Of a DNA stretch of 64,000 nucleotides, positions 26,353-36,468 are shown in pieces. The first letter of the stretch is position 1. The number at the start of each line of letters is the position of its first letter. Source of the DNA: Arthrobacter sp. ATA002 (GTDB lineage Bacteria; Actinomycetota; Actinomycetes; Actinomycetales; Micrococcaceae); contig NZ_CP114015.1 of assembly GCF_026898095.1 (NCBI RefSeq), positions 1,240,001 through 1,304,000 of the forward strand, written 5' to 3'. The position numbers and the translations under genes were made by a program. The notes under the pieces are model-generated. The model had not been told where the DNA came from and did not search any database. It was given only the letters and a program-made list of their open reading frames with translations.

Positions 26353-27545
26353 GCCTCTCCGGGATCGCCGGCTCCCTGGTGGAGGCCTGGGCCGAGCTGC
26401 GCATCCACAAGACCCGGGTGCTGCTGGCCCTGATCGGAGTGGCCCTGTCAGTGGCCGCCCTGACCTCCGTGGTGGGGCTGGGCAACATGGTCCGCGAATC
26501 CATTGCCCAGGGCAGCGAGGTGCAGTCCGGCCGGCCGGCAACGCTGTCCGTCATGATGTACAGCAACGACGGAAGCGTCCCGGATCCGGCCGCCGCGGCC
26601 GCCGCCTACCGGGGCGTGGCCGAACGGTACTCCGTCACGTATTCGTCCCTGACCTCGCAGTCGAACGTTCCTTTCCAGCTTCCCGACGGCGTCGCGCAGG
26701 TGAACACCGTAGTGGTCGATCCGGACTACAAGGTCATGCGCCGGGTGCCCATGGTGGAGGGCGCCTGGTTTTCCGAGGCGGACGCCGGCCGCCTGGCTCC
26801 CGCCGTCGTCGTCAATGAAGCGCTGTATGACCGGATGGGAAACCCCAGCCTGGCCCTGGACCCGGTGCTGCCTATTTCCGGTGAACGGACGGTCAACGCC
26901 GTGGTGGTGGGGGTGAGCAGGGCACAGTACGAAGGGGAGTACCCCCAGGCGATGATGCTGTCCGAGTCGTACGACCGGCTGGGGCTGGGGGCGGCGGCAA
27001 ATTCGTACTTGGAACTGTGGGTTCCGGAGGAACTCAGCGACCCGCTGCAGGCTGCCGTTACCGCCGATTTGCAGGCACAGTTTCCCGGCATGCAGATTGA
27101 TGCCCACCGCACCGACTACGCCGCCTGGGGCGATCCGTTCGGCGGACTGCAGTGGGCGGTGGGCGGCATAGCGGCGCTGGTGATGCTGCTCGGTGCGGTG
27201 GGGCTGCTGAACATTTCCATGGTCACGGTCAAATACCGGGTGCGGGAAATCGGCATCCGCCGCAGCTTCGGAGCGACGTCGGGGCGCATCTTCTTCGGTG
27301 TGATGCTGGAATCGGTGGTGGCGACTTTCGCCGCCGGGGTGCTGGGGGTCATGGCCGCCGTCGCCGTCGTCAAACTTCCGGTCATCCAGCGTGCCGTGGC
27401 CGGCGGGGTTAGCGAGCTGCCGCCGTTTCCCGTCGAGGCCGCGCTGATCGGCCTGGCCGCCGCCACGGCGGTGGGGGCGCTGGCCGGGCTGATCCCGGCG
27501 CTGGTGGCGGTGCGGGTGAAGGTTATCGATGCGATCCGCTATTGA
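26349..27545 (+). CDS. MacB-like ABC transporter permease (FtsX domain)
   Basis: 398-residue permease. An N-terminal membrane helix (about 24-45; [20 protein letters not shown]) is followed by a large extracytoplasmic MacB-type periplasmic core (about 50-255). Three C-terminal helices form the FtsX domain with [15 protein letters not shown], the motif that contacts the ATPase. The preferred start ATG 26349 overlaps the ATPase stop. The set (adaptor, ATPase, permease) resembles MacAB-type mechanotransmission exporters; in Gram-positive bacteria these often handle antimicrobial peptides or lipids. No response regulator sits beside it. Confidence 0.9.
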   Translation: MSLSGIAGSLVEAWAELRIHKTRVLLALIGVALSVAALTSVVGLGNMVRESIAQGSEVQSGRPATLSVMMYSNDGSVPDPAAAAAAYRGVAERYSVTYSSLTSQSNVPFQLPDGVAQVNTVVVDPDYKVMRRVPMVEGAWFSEADAGRLAPAVVVNEALYDRMGNPSLALDPVLPISGERTVNAVVVGVSRAQYEGEYPQAMMLSESYDRLGLGAAANSYLELWVPEELSDPLQAAVTADLQAQFPGMQIDAHRTDYAAWGDPFGGLQWAVGGIAALVMLLGAVGLLNISMVTVKYRVREIGIRRSFGATSGRIFFGVMLESVVATFAAGVLGVMAAVAVVKLPVIQRAVAGGVSELPPFPVEAALIGLAAATAVGALAGLIPALVAVRVKVIDAIRY

Positions 27546-27569
27546 GGCGGTAATCCGCTGTTGAACGCA

Positions 27570-27600
27570 GAAGAACCCCGCACCCGGTGCGGGGTTCTTC
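27570..27600. terminator. Terminator between MacB-like permease and tRNA-Arg
   Basis: A perfect 15-bp inverted repeat (GAAGAACCCCGCACC and GGTGCGGGGTTCTTC, one base between; the usable loop is a few bases wider) ends in TTCTTCTCTGTCTC. It can serve the plus-strand permease operon and, in reverse, the minus-strand tRNA. Confidence 0.85.
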
Positions 27601-27612
27601 TCTGTCTCAAAG

Positions 27613-27685
27613 TGCCCTCGATAGGATTCGAACCTACGGCCTGTTGCTCCGGAGGCAACCGCTCTATCCCCTGAGCTACGAGGGC
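27613..27685 (-). tRNA. tRNA-Arg (anticodon CCG)
   Basis: 73-nt tRNA on the minus strand. The acceptor stem is GCCCTCG/CGAGGGC with discriminator A, the D stem is GCTC/GAGC, and the anticodon stem is GTTGC/GCAAC around loop CTCCGGA, giving anticodon CCG. The T arm carries TTCGAAT. The 3' CCA is not encoded. It reads CGG codons, which are common in this GC-rich genome. Confidence 0.97.
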
Positions 27686-27784
27686 AAGGACACCGGTAAA
27701 CCGGCAGGTCCTGTGGGACTCAAGAAGCTTAGCAGGTCCGGCGCGCGGTGTGAAAACGTCCCCGGGAACCGGCCCCGCAAAACC

Positions 27785-29319
27785 TCAGTAGCCCAGGAAA
27801 GCGTCAGTCCGCACGGAGCGTCCGCCGGCACCGCGGACCGCCGTCCGTGCCGCGGCCACCGCGGCCGGCGATCCGGACACATAGGCGGCACGCTGCGCGG
27901 CGTCCGGCACTGCTGCGGCCAGGGCGTCAGCATCCGGCAGGCCGGGGCCCAGGTGTGTCCAGCCGCTGATCTGCGGATCGTCGGGGGTGCAGACCAGGAC
28001 GCGGATGCCCAGGCCGTGCAGCTCCGCGGCGTAGGCGAGCTCATCCACGGACGCGGCGGCGTAGATGAGCACGACGTCGCGGGTCACGGTGCCGCCGCTG
28101 CCCGCGGCGAGCGCGCGCAGCTGGCTCATGAACGGAGTGATGCCGACTCCGGATGCGATGAGGAGCAGCGGAACGGAGCGGTTGCGGGGGAGCAGGAAGT
28201 CGCCGGCCACGGACGTCGCGGACACCACGGCGCCGGGCTTCAGTTTCAGCAGGGCGGTCTTGAAGGAACTGGTTGGTTCAGCCGCGCGCAGGCCCACGGC
28301 CACGGTGCCGGAGTCTCCCGGGGCCGTGGTGAGGCTGAAGATCCGCCGCGTTCCGCGCGCGTCGGCGGTGGCGTGCGGCAGGCTCAGTTCCAGGTACTGG
28401 CCCGGCCGGAAGCGCAGCGGGCGCGCCGGCTCGAACACCAGCTCGCGCGCCGTGGGTGTCAGCGCCCGGTTCTCGCGCAGCCGCAGCCGGATCCGCTGCG
28501 CGGAGCCAGGGCGAAGGCCAGCAAATTGCCGGCCAGCAGGGCCAGCTCGGGCGACATGAACACCGGCCCGGCATTCAGCGGGACTGCGAACAGAACGCCG
28601 ACGACGGCGGCCTCCAGCAGCCGCTGCCAGTTCCGCGGGGGCAGGGTCAGCGGCTCGGACAGCATGAAGCCGGCGAAGAACAGCACCGGATAGGAAGCGA
28701 AGAAGGTGCCCAGCGCGGCCGGAAGGGGTTCACCGGCCAGGACCATCCGAACGGTGATAATGACGCCGGCCGCCAGCAGGAAGACCCCGGCCATCGGCAG
28801 CAGCCGGTTCCGGTACAGGATGATGGCCGCCGCCGGGAGCACTGCCACCAGCATCAGCGGTGCCGCCACCCACCACACGGCGGCCCCGAGGCCGGTCAGG
28901 GCCAGTACGGCTGCTCCCAGGGCTGCGGGATTAAAGATGTGCCGGCCGCGCCAGACCAGGACGTACTTTGACGCTGTTGCGGCACCGGCAGCCAGCGCCA
29001 CGGTCAGCAGGGACGAGCCCTCGGTGCTGGGCCACAGCAGGAAGTAGAGCAGCAGCCCGGTAATCAGCGAGGAATCCGTCTGCGGCCGGGTACGGAAAAG
29101 CAGCCCCATGACGCGGCTGGCCACCAGGGCGGAGACGACGGCGGTGGCCGCGGTCGCGGCCAGCTCGGCCGGGGTGTAGGCCAGCGCTCCGGCGAAGGAG
29201 AGCAAAAAGGACCAGGCCGTCACGGCCAGCAGCAGGAACACCGTCAGCCGGTACATCGTCCAGCGGCCGGTGAAGGCATCGAGCCGGCCGGCAACCGGCG
29301 CGGGCAGGGAAAGGCTCAT
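27785..29319 (-). CDS. RnfD/NqrB-like membrane protein fused to ferredoxin-reductase domain (frame broken once)
   Basis: Predicted single polypeptide of about 512 residues. The N-terminal half has eight or more membrane helices. RGRHIFNPAALGA matches the NIFNPA-type motif of RnfD/NqrB, and DSSLITGLLLYFLLWP is a related segment. The C-terminal half is an FNR-type flavoenzyme: FRPGQYLELSLPH, the FAD motif RRIFSLTTAP, and the nucleotide motif ASGVGITPFMSQLRAL. The two halves are in different frames. One added base near plus-strand 28499-28504 joins LAFALAP to QRIRLRLRENRAL without a gap. It would carry electrons from cytosolic NAD(P)H across the membrane to the flavinylated lipoprotein encoded upstream. 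Its start overlaps the apbE stop by 4 nt. Confidence 0.82.
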
Positions 29320-30181
29320 GAAAACAGAACTCCAGCCATGGCATCTGAGAAGGTCGCCCGGCCGTCCGAGAACATCCGCACATAGTCAAAGGCGAACTCC
29401 TCGGCGAGCCGGGCAGGATCGGTAAAGAATAAAGCAGTGGCCAGTCCGTCGGCGGTCATGGCATCGGCGGCCAGCGCCCAGGTGGCGGCGACCTTGCTCA
29501 CAGGTTTTCCGGTGGCAGCATCAAGAATGTGGTGCAGCCCCTCGCCCCAGGCCCTCCGGTTCCCGGCCGAAGCACACAGGGCGCGGTCCCGCAGGGACAC
29601 GATGCCAATGGCGCGGGCCGTATCGTAGGGATGCTCCAGGCCCACCCGCAGCCCGGTGCCGCCCGCGTGCCGCAGGTCGGAACCGGCGTCGACGGTGAGG
29701 TTCCGGTGCCCTGCGGACTGCAGCAGCCCAAAGACCAGGTCCACGAGCTGGCCCTTCCGGCGGCGCCGATGTCCAGGGTGACCGGCACCGTGGTGCTCAG
29801 CTGCACGCTTTCCCCGGCGGTCCGCCAGGAAACGGCGGCCGCCCAGTCGGGGGCGGGCGCCGGACCGGAACCGGCAAAGGAATATGCGGCGTCGTAGCCC
29901 AGCTTTTCCAGGGAGGATCCCACCAGCGGATTGACCGTCCCGCCGGAAAGGCGGTGCAGGCGGTCGAACAGCGTGAGCAGGGGCGCGGCCGAGGACGGCA
30001 GTTCCACGGTTCCGGGCGACCGGGTCAGTGTGGCGATGACGGAATCGGAACGGAACCGCGAATAGATGCGGTCATAGTCCGCCACCAGGTCCGCCACGGC
30101 GGCCCGGAGCGGTGCCGTGAGCGGAACAGCTGTGGTGATGGTCCACGCAGTGCCGATGGCATCGAATTCCAGGTCCGGCAT
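29316..30181 (-). CDS. apbE: FAD:protein FMN transferase (ApbE family; frame broken once)
   Basis: Flavin transferase that attaches FMN covalently to Thr of target proteins, using FAD. About 289 residues once repaired. The N-terminal part has the family opening IGTAWTITTAVPL and YSRFRSDSVIATL. The C-terminal part has HHILDAATGKPVSKVAAT and AADAMTADGLATALFF, the conserved FAD/Mg-binding region. The break is at CCGG 29757-29760; adding one base produces DIGAAGKGQLVDLVFG, the normal ApbE sequence. It lies 10 nt after the gene for its probable substrate, the FMN-binding lipoprotein, and overlaps the RnfD-like fusion gene. It is shorter than exported ApbE proteins and has no clear signal peptide, so it may act in the cytoplasm or use a non-standard export route. 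Confidence 0.87.
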
Positions 30182-30191
30182 GGCGGCAGGG

Positions 30192-30659
30192 TCAGCTGGC
30201 GGCTTCGGCCCGGATGGTGTCCAGGGCCTTGTTGAAGCCGGCGCTGGTAAGGGAAGAACCGCCCACCTTGTCCACGTCGAGCTCGTCGAGGTTCCTGCCG
30301 ACCACCTGGTCCTGCACCTTGGACGTGAAATCGCGCTGGTGCATCTTCGATGTGGGGTGGTTGCCGGAGGTGGTGACCTCCAGCTCCGTCACCACGCTGC
30401 CCTCGAGGGTCAGGGTGACATCGACGTCCTCGGTCTGGTTCGACGGCGGCGTGTAGCTGCCGGAGGCGGAGTACTCGCCGTCGGCGTAACTGCCGGCCGG
30501 TGCGGCGTTTTGGGGTGCTGCGCTCTGCGGTGCGGCAGGGGAAGCGGGCGCGGGATCCTGGGCGGCGGGCGCCTCATCGGCTGCCGGCCCGGCGCATGCG
30601 GTGGAAGCCAGGATCAGGGACGCAGCGGTGAACAGAAGTGTCTTGCGGGTGTGGTTCAT
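30192..30659 (-). CDS. FMN-binding domain lipoprotein (NqrC/RnfG-like)
   Basis: 155-residue protein with a lipoprotein-type signal (SLILASTAC, Cys22) and a Pro/Ala/Gln-rich linker to about residue 56. An FMN-binding domain follows. The C-terminal VGGSSLTSAGF (132-142) corresponds to the [S/T]GAxxT[S/T] flavinylation motif of NqrC/RnfG, with Thr138 the predicted FMN attachment residue. GNHPTSKMHQRDF is also typical of the small FMN-binding family. ApbE, encoded directly downstream, would flavinylate it. It is predicted to sit on the outer face of the membrane and take electrons from the RnfD-like fusion. Confidence 0.88.
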   Translation of the reverse strand: MNHTRKTLLFTAASLILASTACAGPAADEAPAAQDPAPASPAAPQSAAPQNAAPAGSYADGEYSASGSYTPPSNQTEDVDVTLTLEGSVVTELEVTTSGNHPTSKMHQRDFTSKVQDQVVGRNLDELDVDKVGGSSLTSAGFNKALDTIRAEAAS

Positions 30660-30899
30660 TTTTCTCCTGAAGGTGGGGCAGCAGGCAGGCGGGCAGCAGG
30701 CAAGCGGGCCGGGTGCCCATATCCATTAGAACGTATCCGGATGAACCGTGCCTGTGCACGCCCTGTTGGCTTGGTCTCTCCGGGGAAGTGCCGGGAGATA
30801 CGGGGAGGCGCCGGGGAAGCGCGGGGCAGGGTCCGGAGCTGCTGCGGCGAACCGCCCGGGGCAGCGTCACAGTTCGCGGACCGGTGCCTGAGTCGAGGC

Positions 30900-30912
30900 T
30901 ATGCTTAACCGG
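30900..30912 (+). promoter_or_regulatory. Promoter for leaderless argS mRNA
   Basis: TATGCT (30900-30905) is a good -10 element and ends 6 nt before the G of the GTG start. No ribosome binding site lies upstream of that GTG. This spacing is typical of leaderless actinobacterial transcripts. Confidence 0.6.
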
Positions 30913-32561
30913 TGACTCCCGAAGAACTTTCCTCCGCCGTAACTGCCTGCCTCCAAGACGCCATCGATGCCGGTGACTTCAGCATCGACGTCCCCCGGGA
31001 GGTGCGCGTGGAGCGGCCGAAGAACCGCGACCACGGCGACTGGGCCACCAACATTGCCCTGCAGCTCTCCAAGCAGGCCGGAATGAACCCCCGCCAGTTC
31101 GCGGAAATCCTCAAGGGACGCCTCGAAAAGATCGACGGCGTGGCCAAGGTGGACATTGCCGGACCCGGTTTCCTGAACATCACCCTCGACGCCGGTGCCG
31201 CCGGTGAGCTGGTCAAGACCATCGTGGATGCCGGCGGGTCCTACGGCACCTCGGAAATCCTCAAAGGCACCCGGATCAACCTCGAGTTCGTCTCGGCCAA
31301 CCCCACCGGTCCCATCCACCTGGGCGGAACCCGCTGGGCCGCCGTCGGCGACGCCCTGGCCCGGATCTTCTCGTCGCAGGGCGCTGAAGTCACCCGCGAG
31401 TACTACTTCAATGACCACGGTGCGCAGATTGACCGCTTCGCCCGGTCGCTGCTGGCCTCGGCCAAGGGCGAACCGGCTCCCGAAGACGGCTACGCCGGCG
31501 GCTACATCGAGGACATCGCGAACCGCATCCTGGCCGCCGAACCGAACATCATGGAACTGCCCGACGCCGAAGCGCAGGAGCACTTCCGGGCGGCCGGCGT
31601 CGACTTTATGTTTGCCGACATCAAGGAGTCCCTGCACAACTTCGGCGTGGACTTCGACGTCTTCTTCCATGAGGATTCCCTGCACGAAAACGGGCAGGTG
31701 GACAAGCTCCTGGAACAGCTCAAGGGCTCCGGGAACCTGTACGAGAAGGACGGCGCGTGGTGGCTGAACTCCTCCGAGTTCGGCGATGACAAGGACCGCG
31801 TGGTCATCAAGTCCGATGGGAACGCCGCCTACATTGCCGGCGACATCGCCTACATCCAGAACAAGCGCGACCGCGGCTTCGACTTGAACTTCTACATGCT
31901 CGGCGCCGACCACCACGGCTACGTGGCCCGGCTCAAGGCCGCTGCCGCCGCCCTGGGCCACGACCCGGAGTGCGTGGAGGTGCTGATCGGCCAGATGGTG
32001 AACCTGGTCAAGGACGGCAAGCCCGTGCGCATGTCCAAGCGCAACGGCACCGTGGTCACCCTCGAGGACCTGGTGGAAGCCGTGGGCGTGGATGCCGCCC
32101 GCTACACGCTGGCCCGCTTCTCCGCCGACTCCAACATCGACATCGACCTGGACCTGCTGACCAAGCGCAGCAACGAGAACCCGGTGTTCTATGTCCAGTA
32201 CGCGCACGCCCGCACCTACGCTCTGGCCCGCAACGCCGAAGCGGCCGGCGTGGACGATTCAGCCTTTGACGCCTCGCTGCTGACGCACCCCACCGAAGGT
32301 GAACTGCTGGCCGCGCTGGGACAGTATCCCGGCGTCGTCGCGCAGGCCAGCGCCTTCCGCGAACCGCACCGCGTGGCCCGCCACCTGGAAGTTATCGCCG
32401 GAACGTACCACCGCTGGTACGACGCCTGCCGGATCGCGCCCCAGGGCGACGAGGAAATCACCGATGTGAACCGCACCCGCCTGTGGCTGAACCTTGCCAC
32501 CCGCCAGGTCCTGGCCAACGGCCTGGGCCTGCTGGGAGTTTCCGCTCCGGAACGGATGTAA
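30912..32561 (+). CDS. argS: Arginyl-tRNA synthetase
   Basis: 549-residue class I synthetase that charges tRNA-Arg. The HIGH-type motif is [13 protein letters not shown] (about residues 131-143) and the KMSKS-type motif is RMSKRNGT. An N-terminal Add1 domain (residues about 1-110) and a C-terminal DALR anticodon-binding domain ([13 protein letters not shown]) complete it. The frame is intact. The GTG start is probably leaderless. It begins the argS-lysA-hom-thrC-thrB array; argS next to lysA is a known actinobacterial arrangement. Confidence 0.96.
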   Translation: MTPEELSSAVTACLQDAIDAGDFSIDVPREVRVERPKNRDHGDWATNIALQLSKQAGMNPRQFAEILKGRLEKIDGVAKVDIAGPGFLNITLDAGAAGELVKTIVDAGGSYGTSEILKGTRINLEFVSANPTGPIHLGGTRWAAVGDALARIFSSQGAEVTREYYFNDHGAQIDRFARSLLASAKGEPAPEDGYAGGYIEDIANRILAAEPNIMELPDAEAQEHFRAAGVDFMFADIKESLHNFGVDFDVFFHEDSLHENGQVDKLLEQLKGSGNLYEKDGAWWLNSSEFGDDKDRVVIKSDGNAAYIAGDIAYIQNKRDRGFDLNFYMLGADHHGYVARLKAAAAALGHDPECVEVLIGQMVNLVKDGKPVRMSKRNGTVVTLEDLVEAVGVDAARYTLARFSADSNIDIDLDLLTKRSNENPVFYVQYAHARTYALARNAEAAGVDDSAFDASLLTHPTEGELLAALGQYPGVVAQASAFREPHRVARHLEVIAGTYHRWYDACRIAPQGDEEITDVNRTRLWLNLATRQVLANGLGLLGVSAPERM

Positions 32562-32564
32562 CCG

Positions 32565-34023
32565 ATGACTGTTTCCCCCCTCGCACCCGGCTGGCTGAGC
32601 CATCCGGGGGACGTGAATGCCCTGCGGCCGCAAATGTGGGCGCGCGACGTCAGCCGCAGCGTGAACGGCGAACTGGAAGTGGCCGGTGTGCCCGTCTCGT
32701 CCCTTGCCGCGGAATTCGGCACGCCGCTGTTCGTGGTGTCCGAAGCGGATTTCCGCGCCCGTGCCCGGGACTTCAAGGACTCCTTCGATGCGGCTTTTGC
32801 CGACCTGTGCGGGGAGTGGATGTCTACTATGCCGGCAAGGCGTTCCTCTGCACCGCGGTGGCCCGCTGGGTGCGTGAAGAGGGGCTGCGCCTGGACACCT
32901 GCTCCGGCGGGGAACTGGCCGTGGCCCGCCGCGCCGGGATCCCCGGTGCCTACCTCGGCCTGCACGGCAACAACAAGTCCGACGCCGAGCTGACCCGCGC
33001 ACTGGACATGGGCCTGGGCCGGATCGTGGTGGACAGCATGGCCGAGCTGCACCGCCTGGACGCCCTTGCGGTCTCCCGCGGCGAGCAGGCGAACGTGATG
33101 CTCCGGCTGACCCCGGGCGTGCACGCGTCCACCCATGAGTTCATTGCCACCGCGCATGAGGATCAGAAGTTCGGCCTCTCCATGGCTCCGGATCCGGCGG
33201 CCGGCGGCGAATCTCCGGCAGCTGCGGCTGTGGCCGCAGCACTGGCAGCCAGGGTATCCGGCTGCTCGGCCTGCACTGCCATATCGGCTCGCAGATCTTT
33301 GAGCCGGAGGGCTTTGAACTGGCGGCCAAACGGCTGCTGGGCTTCCTGGCGGACATCAAGGCGGAGCATGGTGTCGAACTGCCGGAGCTGGACCTCGGCG
33401 GCGGTTACGGCATTGCCTACACCGAAGCCGACACTCCGCGTCCGCCGGCGGAAATCGCGCAGGCGATGGCCGCCGTCGTCGGCTCCACCTGCACGGAGCT
33501 GGGACTGGCCGTGCCGAGGATCTCGATCGAGCCCGGCCGTGCCATTGTTGGCCCCACCACGTTCACCCTGTACCGCGCGGGCACCGTCAAGACGGTGCGC
33601 GTGGACACGGCTGACGGCGGCACGGCCGAACGCCGGTACGTATCAGTGGACGGCGGCATGAGTGACAACGCCCGTCCGGTGCTCTACGACGCCGACTACT
33701 CCGCCGTGCTTGCCTCCCGCAAGTCCGAAGATGACGCCGTTTTGTCACGCGTAGTTGGCAAACACTGCGAGAGCGGGGACATAGTGGTGCGGGACGTCTA
33801 TCTTCCGGCCGACACCGGCGACGGTGACCTGCTGGCGGTTCCCGGGACGGGCGCGTACTGCTGGGCGTTGTCCAGTAACTACAACTACATTGCCCGTCCG
33901 CCCGTGGTGGCCGTGCTGGACGGCACCGCCCGGCTGATTATCCGCGGTGAAACCGAAGAAGACCTGTTGGCCCGGGACGTTGACGCGGCAAGCGCACGTC
34001 CGCCCGAACCGCTGAAGGAGTAG
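32565..34023 (+). CDS. lysA: Diaminopimelate decarboxylase (frame broken twice)
   Basis: PLP enzyme that converts meso-diaminopimelate to lysine; about 486 residues when repaired. Motifs appear in order but in three frames: VDVYYAGKAFLC (PLP Lys), GLHCHIGSQIFE, LDLGGGYGIAYTE, SIEPGRAIVG and SVDGGMSDNARPVLYDADY. Breaks are at GGGG 32811-32814 (CGG-VDVYYAG restored by one G) and CC 33249-33250 (LAA-QGIRLLGLH restored by one C). It starts 3 nt after the argS stop. The enzyme is essential for lysine synthesis, so true loss is unlikely. Confidence 0.92.
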
Positions 34024-34032
34024 GCACGCACG

Positions 34033-35331
34033 ATGAAGACCCTCAAAGTTGCCCTGTTGGGCTGCGGAAACGTTGGCTCCCAGGTGGCCCGGATACTCCT
34101 GGACGACGCGGAGGACCTCGCCGCACGCACTGGTGCCCGGCTGGAACTGACGGGCATTGCGGTCCGGAACCCGGAGGCACCCCGCGACGTGGACCTGCCG
34201 CGGGACCTGTTCACCACCGACGCCGAAAAGCTGGTGGAGGACGCCGACATCGTCATTGAACTGATGGGCGGCATGGAGCCTGCCCGCACGCTGATGCTGC
34301 ACGCGATCGGCCACGGGGCCTCCGTGGTCACCGGAAACAAGGCGCTGCTTGCCGCGGACGGCGCCGCAATGTTTGAAAAGGCCGACGCCGCGGGGGTCCG
34401 GCTGGCCTATGAAGCCGCCGTGGCCGGCGCCATTCCGATCCTGCGTCCCATCCGCGACAGCCTCTCCGGAGACCGCATCACCCGCGTGCTGGGCATCGTC
34501 AACGGCACCACCAACTACATCCTGGACGCCATGGACAGCACCGGCGCGCAGTTCGCCGACGCCTTGGCCGACGCCCAGCGCCTCGGATACGCCGAAGCCG
34601 ACCCCACCGCCGACGTCGAAGGCCACGACGCGGCAGCCAAGGGCGCCATCCTCGCCTCGCTCGCCTTCCACACCAACTTTGACCTCGCGAACGTGTCCTG
34701 CGAGGGCATCTCCTCCGTCACTGCCGATGACATTGCGGCGGCAAAGGACGCCGGCTTTGTGATCAAGCTGCTGGCGATCGCGGAGAAGCTGGAGAACGAC
34801 GGCGAACCCGGCGTCAGCGTCCGCGTGCATCCCACGCTGCTGCCCCGCACCCACCCGCTGGCCGCCGTGCACGGTGCCTTCAACGCGGTGTTCGTGGAAG
34901 CTGAAAACGCCGGCGAGCTCATGTTCTACGGCCAGGGCGCCGGCGGCGCTCCCACCGCGTCGGCCGTGATGGGCGACGTCGTGTCCACCGCCCGGCGGCT
35001 GGTCCTGGGCGGTCCGCTCGGGGCTGAGACACCCACCGGGTCGGTGCCGGCGCTGCCGTTCGAGAAGGTCACCACCAGCTACAGCATCGGCCTGCAGGTC
35101 ACCGACCAGCCCGGTGTCCTGGCCGCAGTGGCCCGGGTCTTCGCCGAACACGGCGTCTCCATCGAAACCATGCGCCAGACCATCCACGCCGGCGGCACAT
35201 CTTCGTCGGCCGAACTGCGCTTCGTGACACACCGTGCCTCCGAAGCTGCGCTGGCCGCCACCGTCGAGGCCATCAAGGGCCTGGACATCATCAATTCAGT
35301 CACATCCGTCCTGCGGGTAGAAGGGGTCCAA
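34033..35331 (+). CDS. hom: Homoserine dehydrogenase (stop codon apparently lost to one-base error)
   Basis: Converts aspartate semialdehyde to homoserine. About 433 residues: the NAD(P)-binding [10 protein letters not shown], the catalytic region [29 protein letters not shown], and a C-terminal ACT domain ([20 protein letters not shown]), the site of threonine feedback control. As sequenced, the frame reads through into the thrC gene in another phase to 35847, with an Arg/His-rich tail that is plainly non-coding. One A added at 35332-35334 would turn TAC into TAA directly after the VLRVEGVQ ending, which is where the family ends. I therefore give 35331 as the natural end. Confidence 0.9.
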
Positions 35332-35335
35332 TACC

Positions 35336-36468
35336 GTGGCTCACCAATGGCGCGGCGTCATCGCCGAATACGCCGATCGTCTTCCCGTTACCGGTTCCAC
35401 CGAGATCATCACCCTCGGCGAGGGCGGCACCCCGCTGGTGAAGGCCAAGGCCCTCTCCGAGCTGACCGGCAACGAGGTCTACCTCAAGGTCGAAGGCATG
35501 AACCCCACCGGTTCCTTCAAGGACCGCGGCATGACAATGGCCATCACGGCCGCCGTCGAGTCCGGCGCCAAGGCTGTGGTGTGCGCATCCACCGGCAACA
35601 CCTCCGCCTCCGCCGCGGCCTATGCCACGCAGGCCGGGATCACCTGCGCCGTGCTGGTTCCGGACGGCAAGATTTCCATGGGCAAGCTCAGTCAGGCCAT
35701 TGCCCACGGCGCCGAGCTGCTGCAGGTCAACGGCAACTTCGACAACTGCCTGGATGTGGCCCGCAAGCTGGCCGAGGCCTACCCGGTGTTCCTGGTGAAC
35801 TCCGTGAACCCGGCCCGCATCGAGGGCCAGAAGACTGCCGCCTTTGAGGTGGTGGACGCCCTGGGCGATGCTCCGGATTACCACCTGCTCCCGGTGGGCA
35901 ACGCCGGCAACATCACCGCATATTGGAAGGGCTACACCGAGTACGCCGCTCCGTACACGAACCTGGCCGGCGAGGAACTGGCGCCGGTGTCCACCAGGAC
36001 TCCGGTCATGTGGGGCTTCCAGGCCGAAGGCGCCGCGCCGCTGGTGAAGGGCCACCCGGTAACCGATCCCGATACGATCGCCACCGCCATCCGCATTGGC
36101 AATCCCGCCTCCTGGGAGCAGGCCACCGCGGCCCGCGATGAATCCGGCGGCCTGATCGAAGCCGTTACCGACACCGAAATCCTCGAAGCGCACCGCTGGC
36201 TCTCCTCCCGGGAAGGCGTCTTCGTGGAGCCGGCCTCCGCCGCAGGCGTGGCCGGGCTGCTCAAGAAGCACGCTGCCGGGGAAGCCCCCACCGGAAAGAA
36301 GATCGTCATTACCGTCACCGGCCACGGCCTGAAGGATCCGCAGTGGGCCCTGCGCACCGCCGACGGTTCCGATGTCGAGCCCACCAAGGTGGAGTTCGAC
36401 GTCGTATCCGTTGCCGCCGCGCTGGGCCTGGAAGCACGAGGCTGCGGGCTAAGCGAACATGCACGTGA
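35336..36468 (+). CDS. thrC: Threonine synthase (3' end uncertain)
   Basis: PLP enzyme forming threonine from O-phosphohomoserine. The PLP Lys lies in [15 protein letters not shown] (about residues 56-70), [15 protein letters not shown] is the substrate loop, and [16 protein letters not shown] binds the cofactor phosphate. The GTG start (MAHQWRGVI) follows AAGGGG. The frame as sequenced continues to 36595, overlapping thrB by 137 nt with an Arg-rich tail that looks like shadow translation. One base added around 36430-36440 gives a TGA at 36466-36468; one base removed gives LEAEAAG and a TAA at 36451-36453. Either is more natural than the long version. The boundary near residue 372 (VAAALGLE) is well supported. 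Confidence 0.9.

Noticed and set aside
27570-27700. Integration site of a mobile element at tRNA-Arg
   Set aside because: No integrase, no duplicated tRNA end and no phage or transposase gene lies on either side. The neighbours look like normal chromosomal genes.
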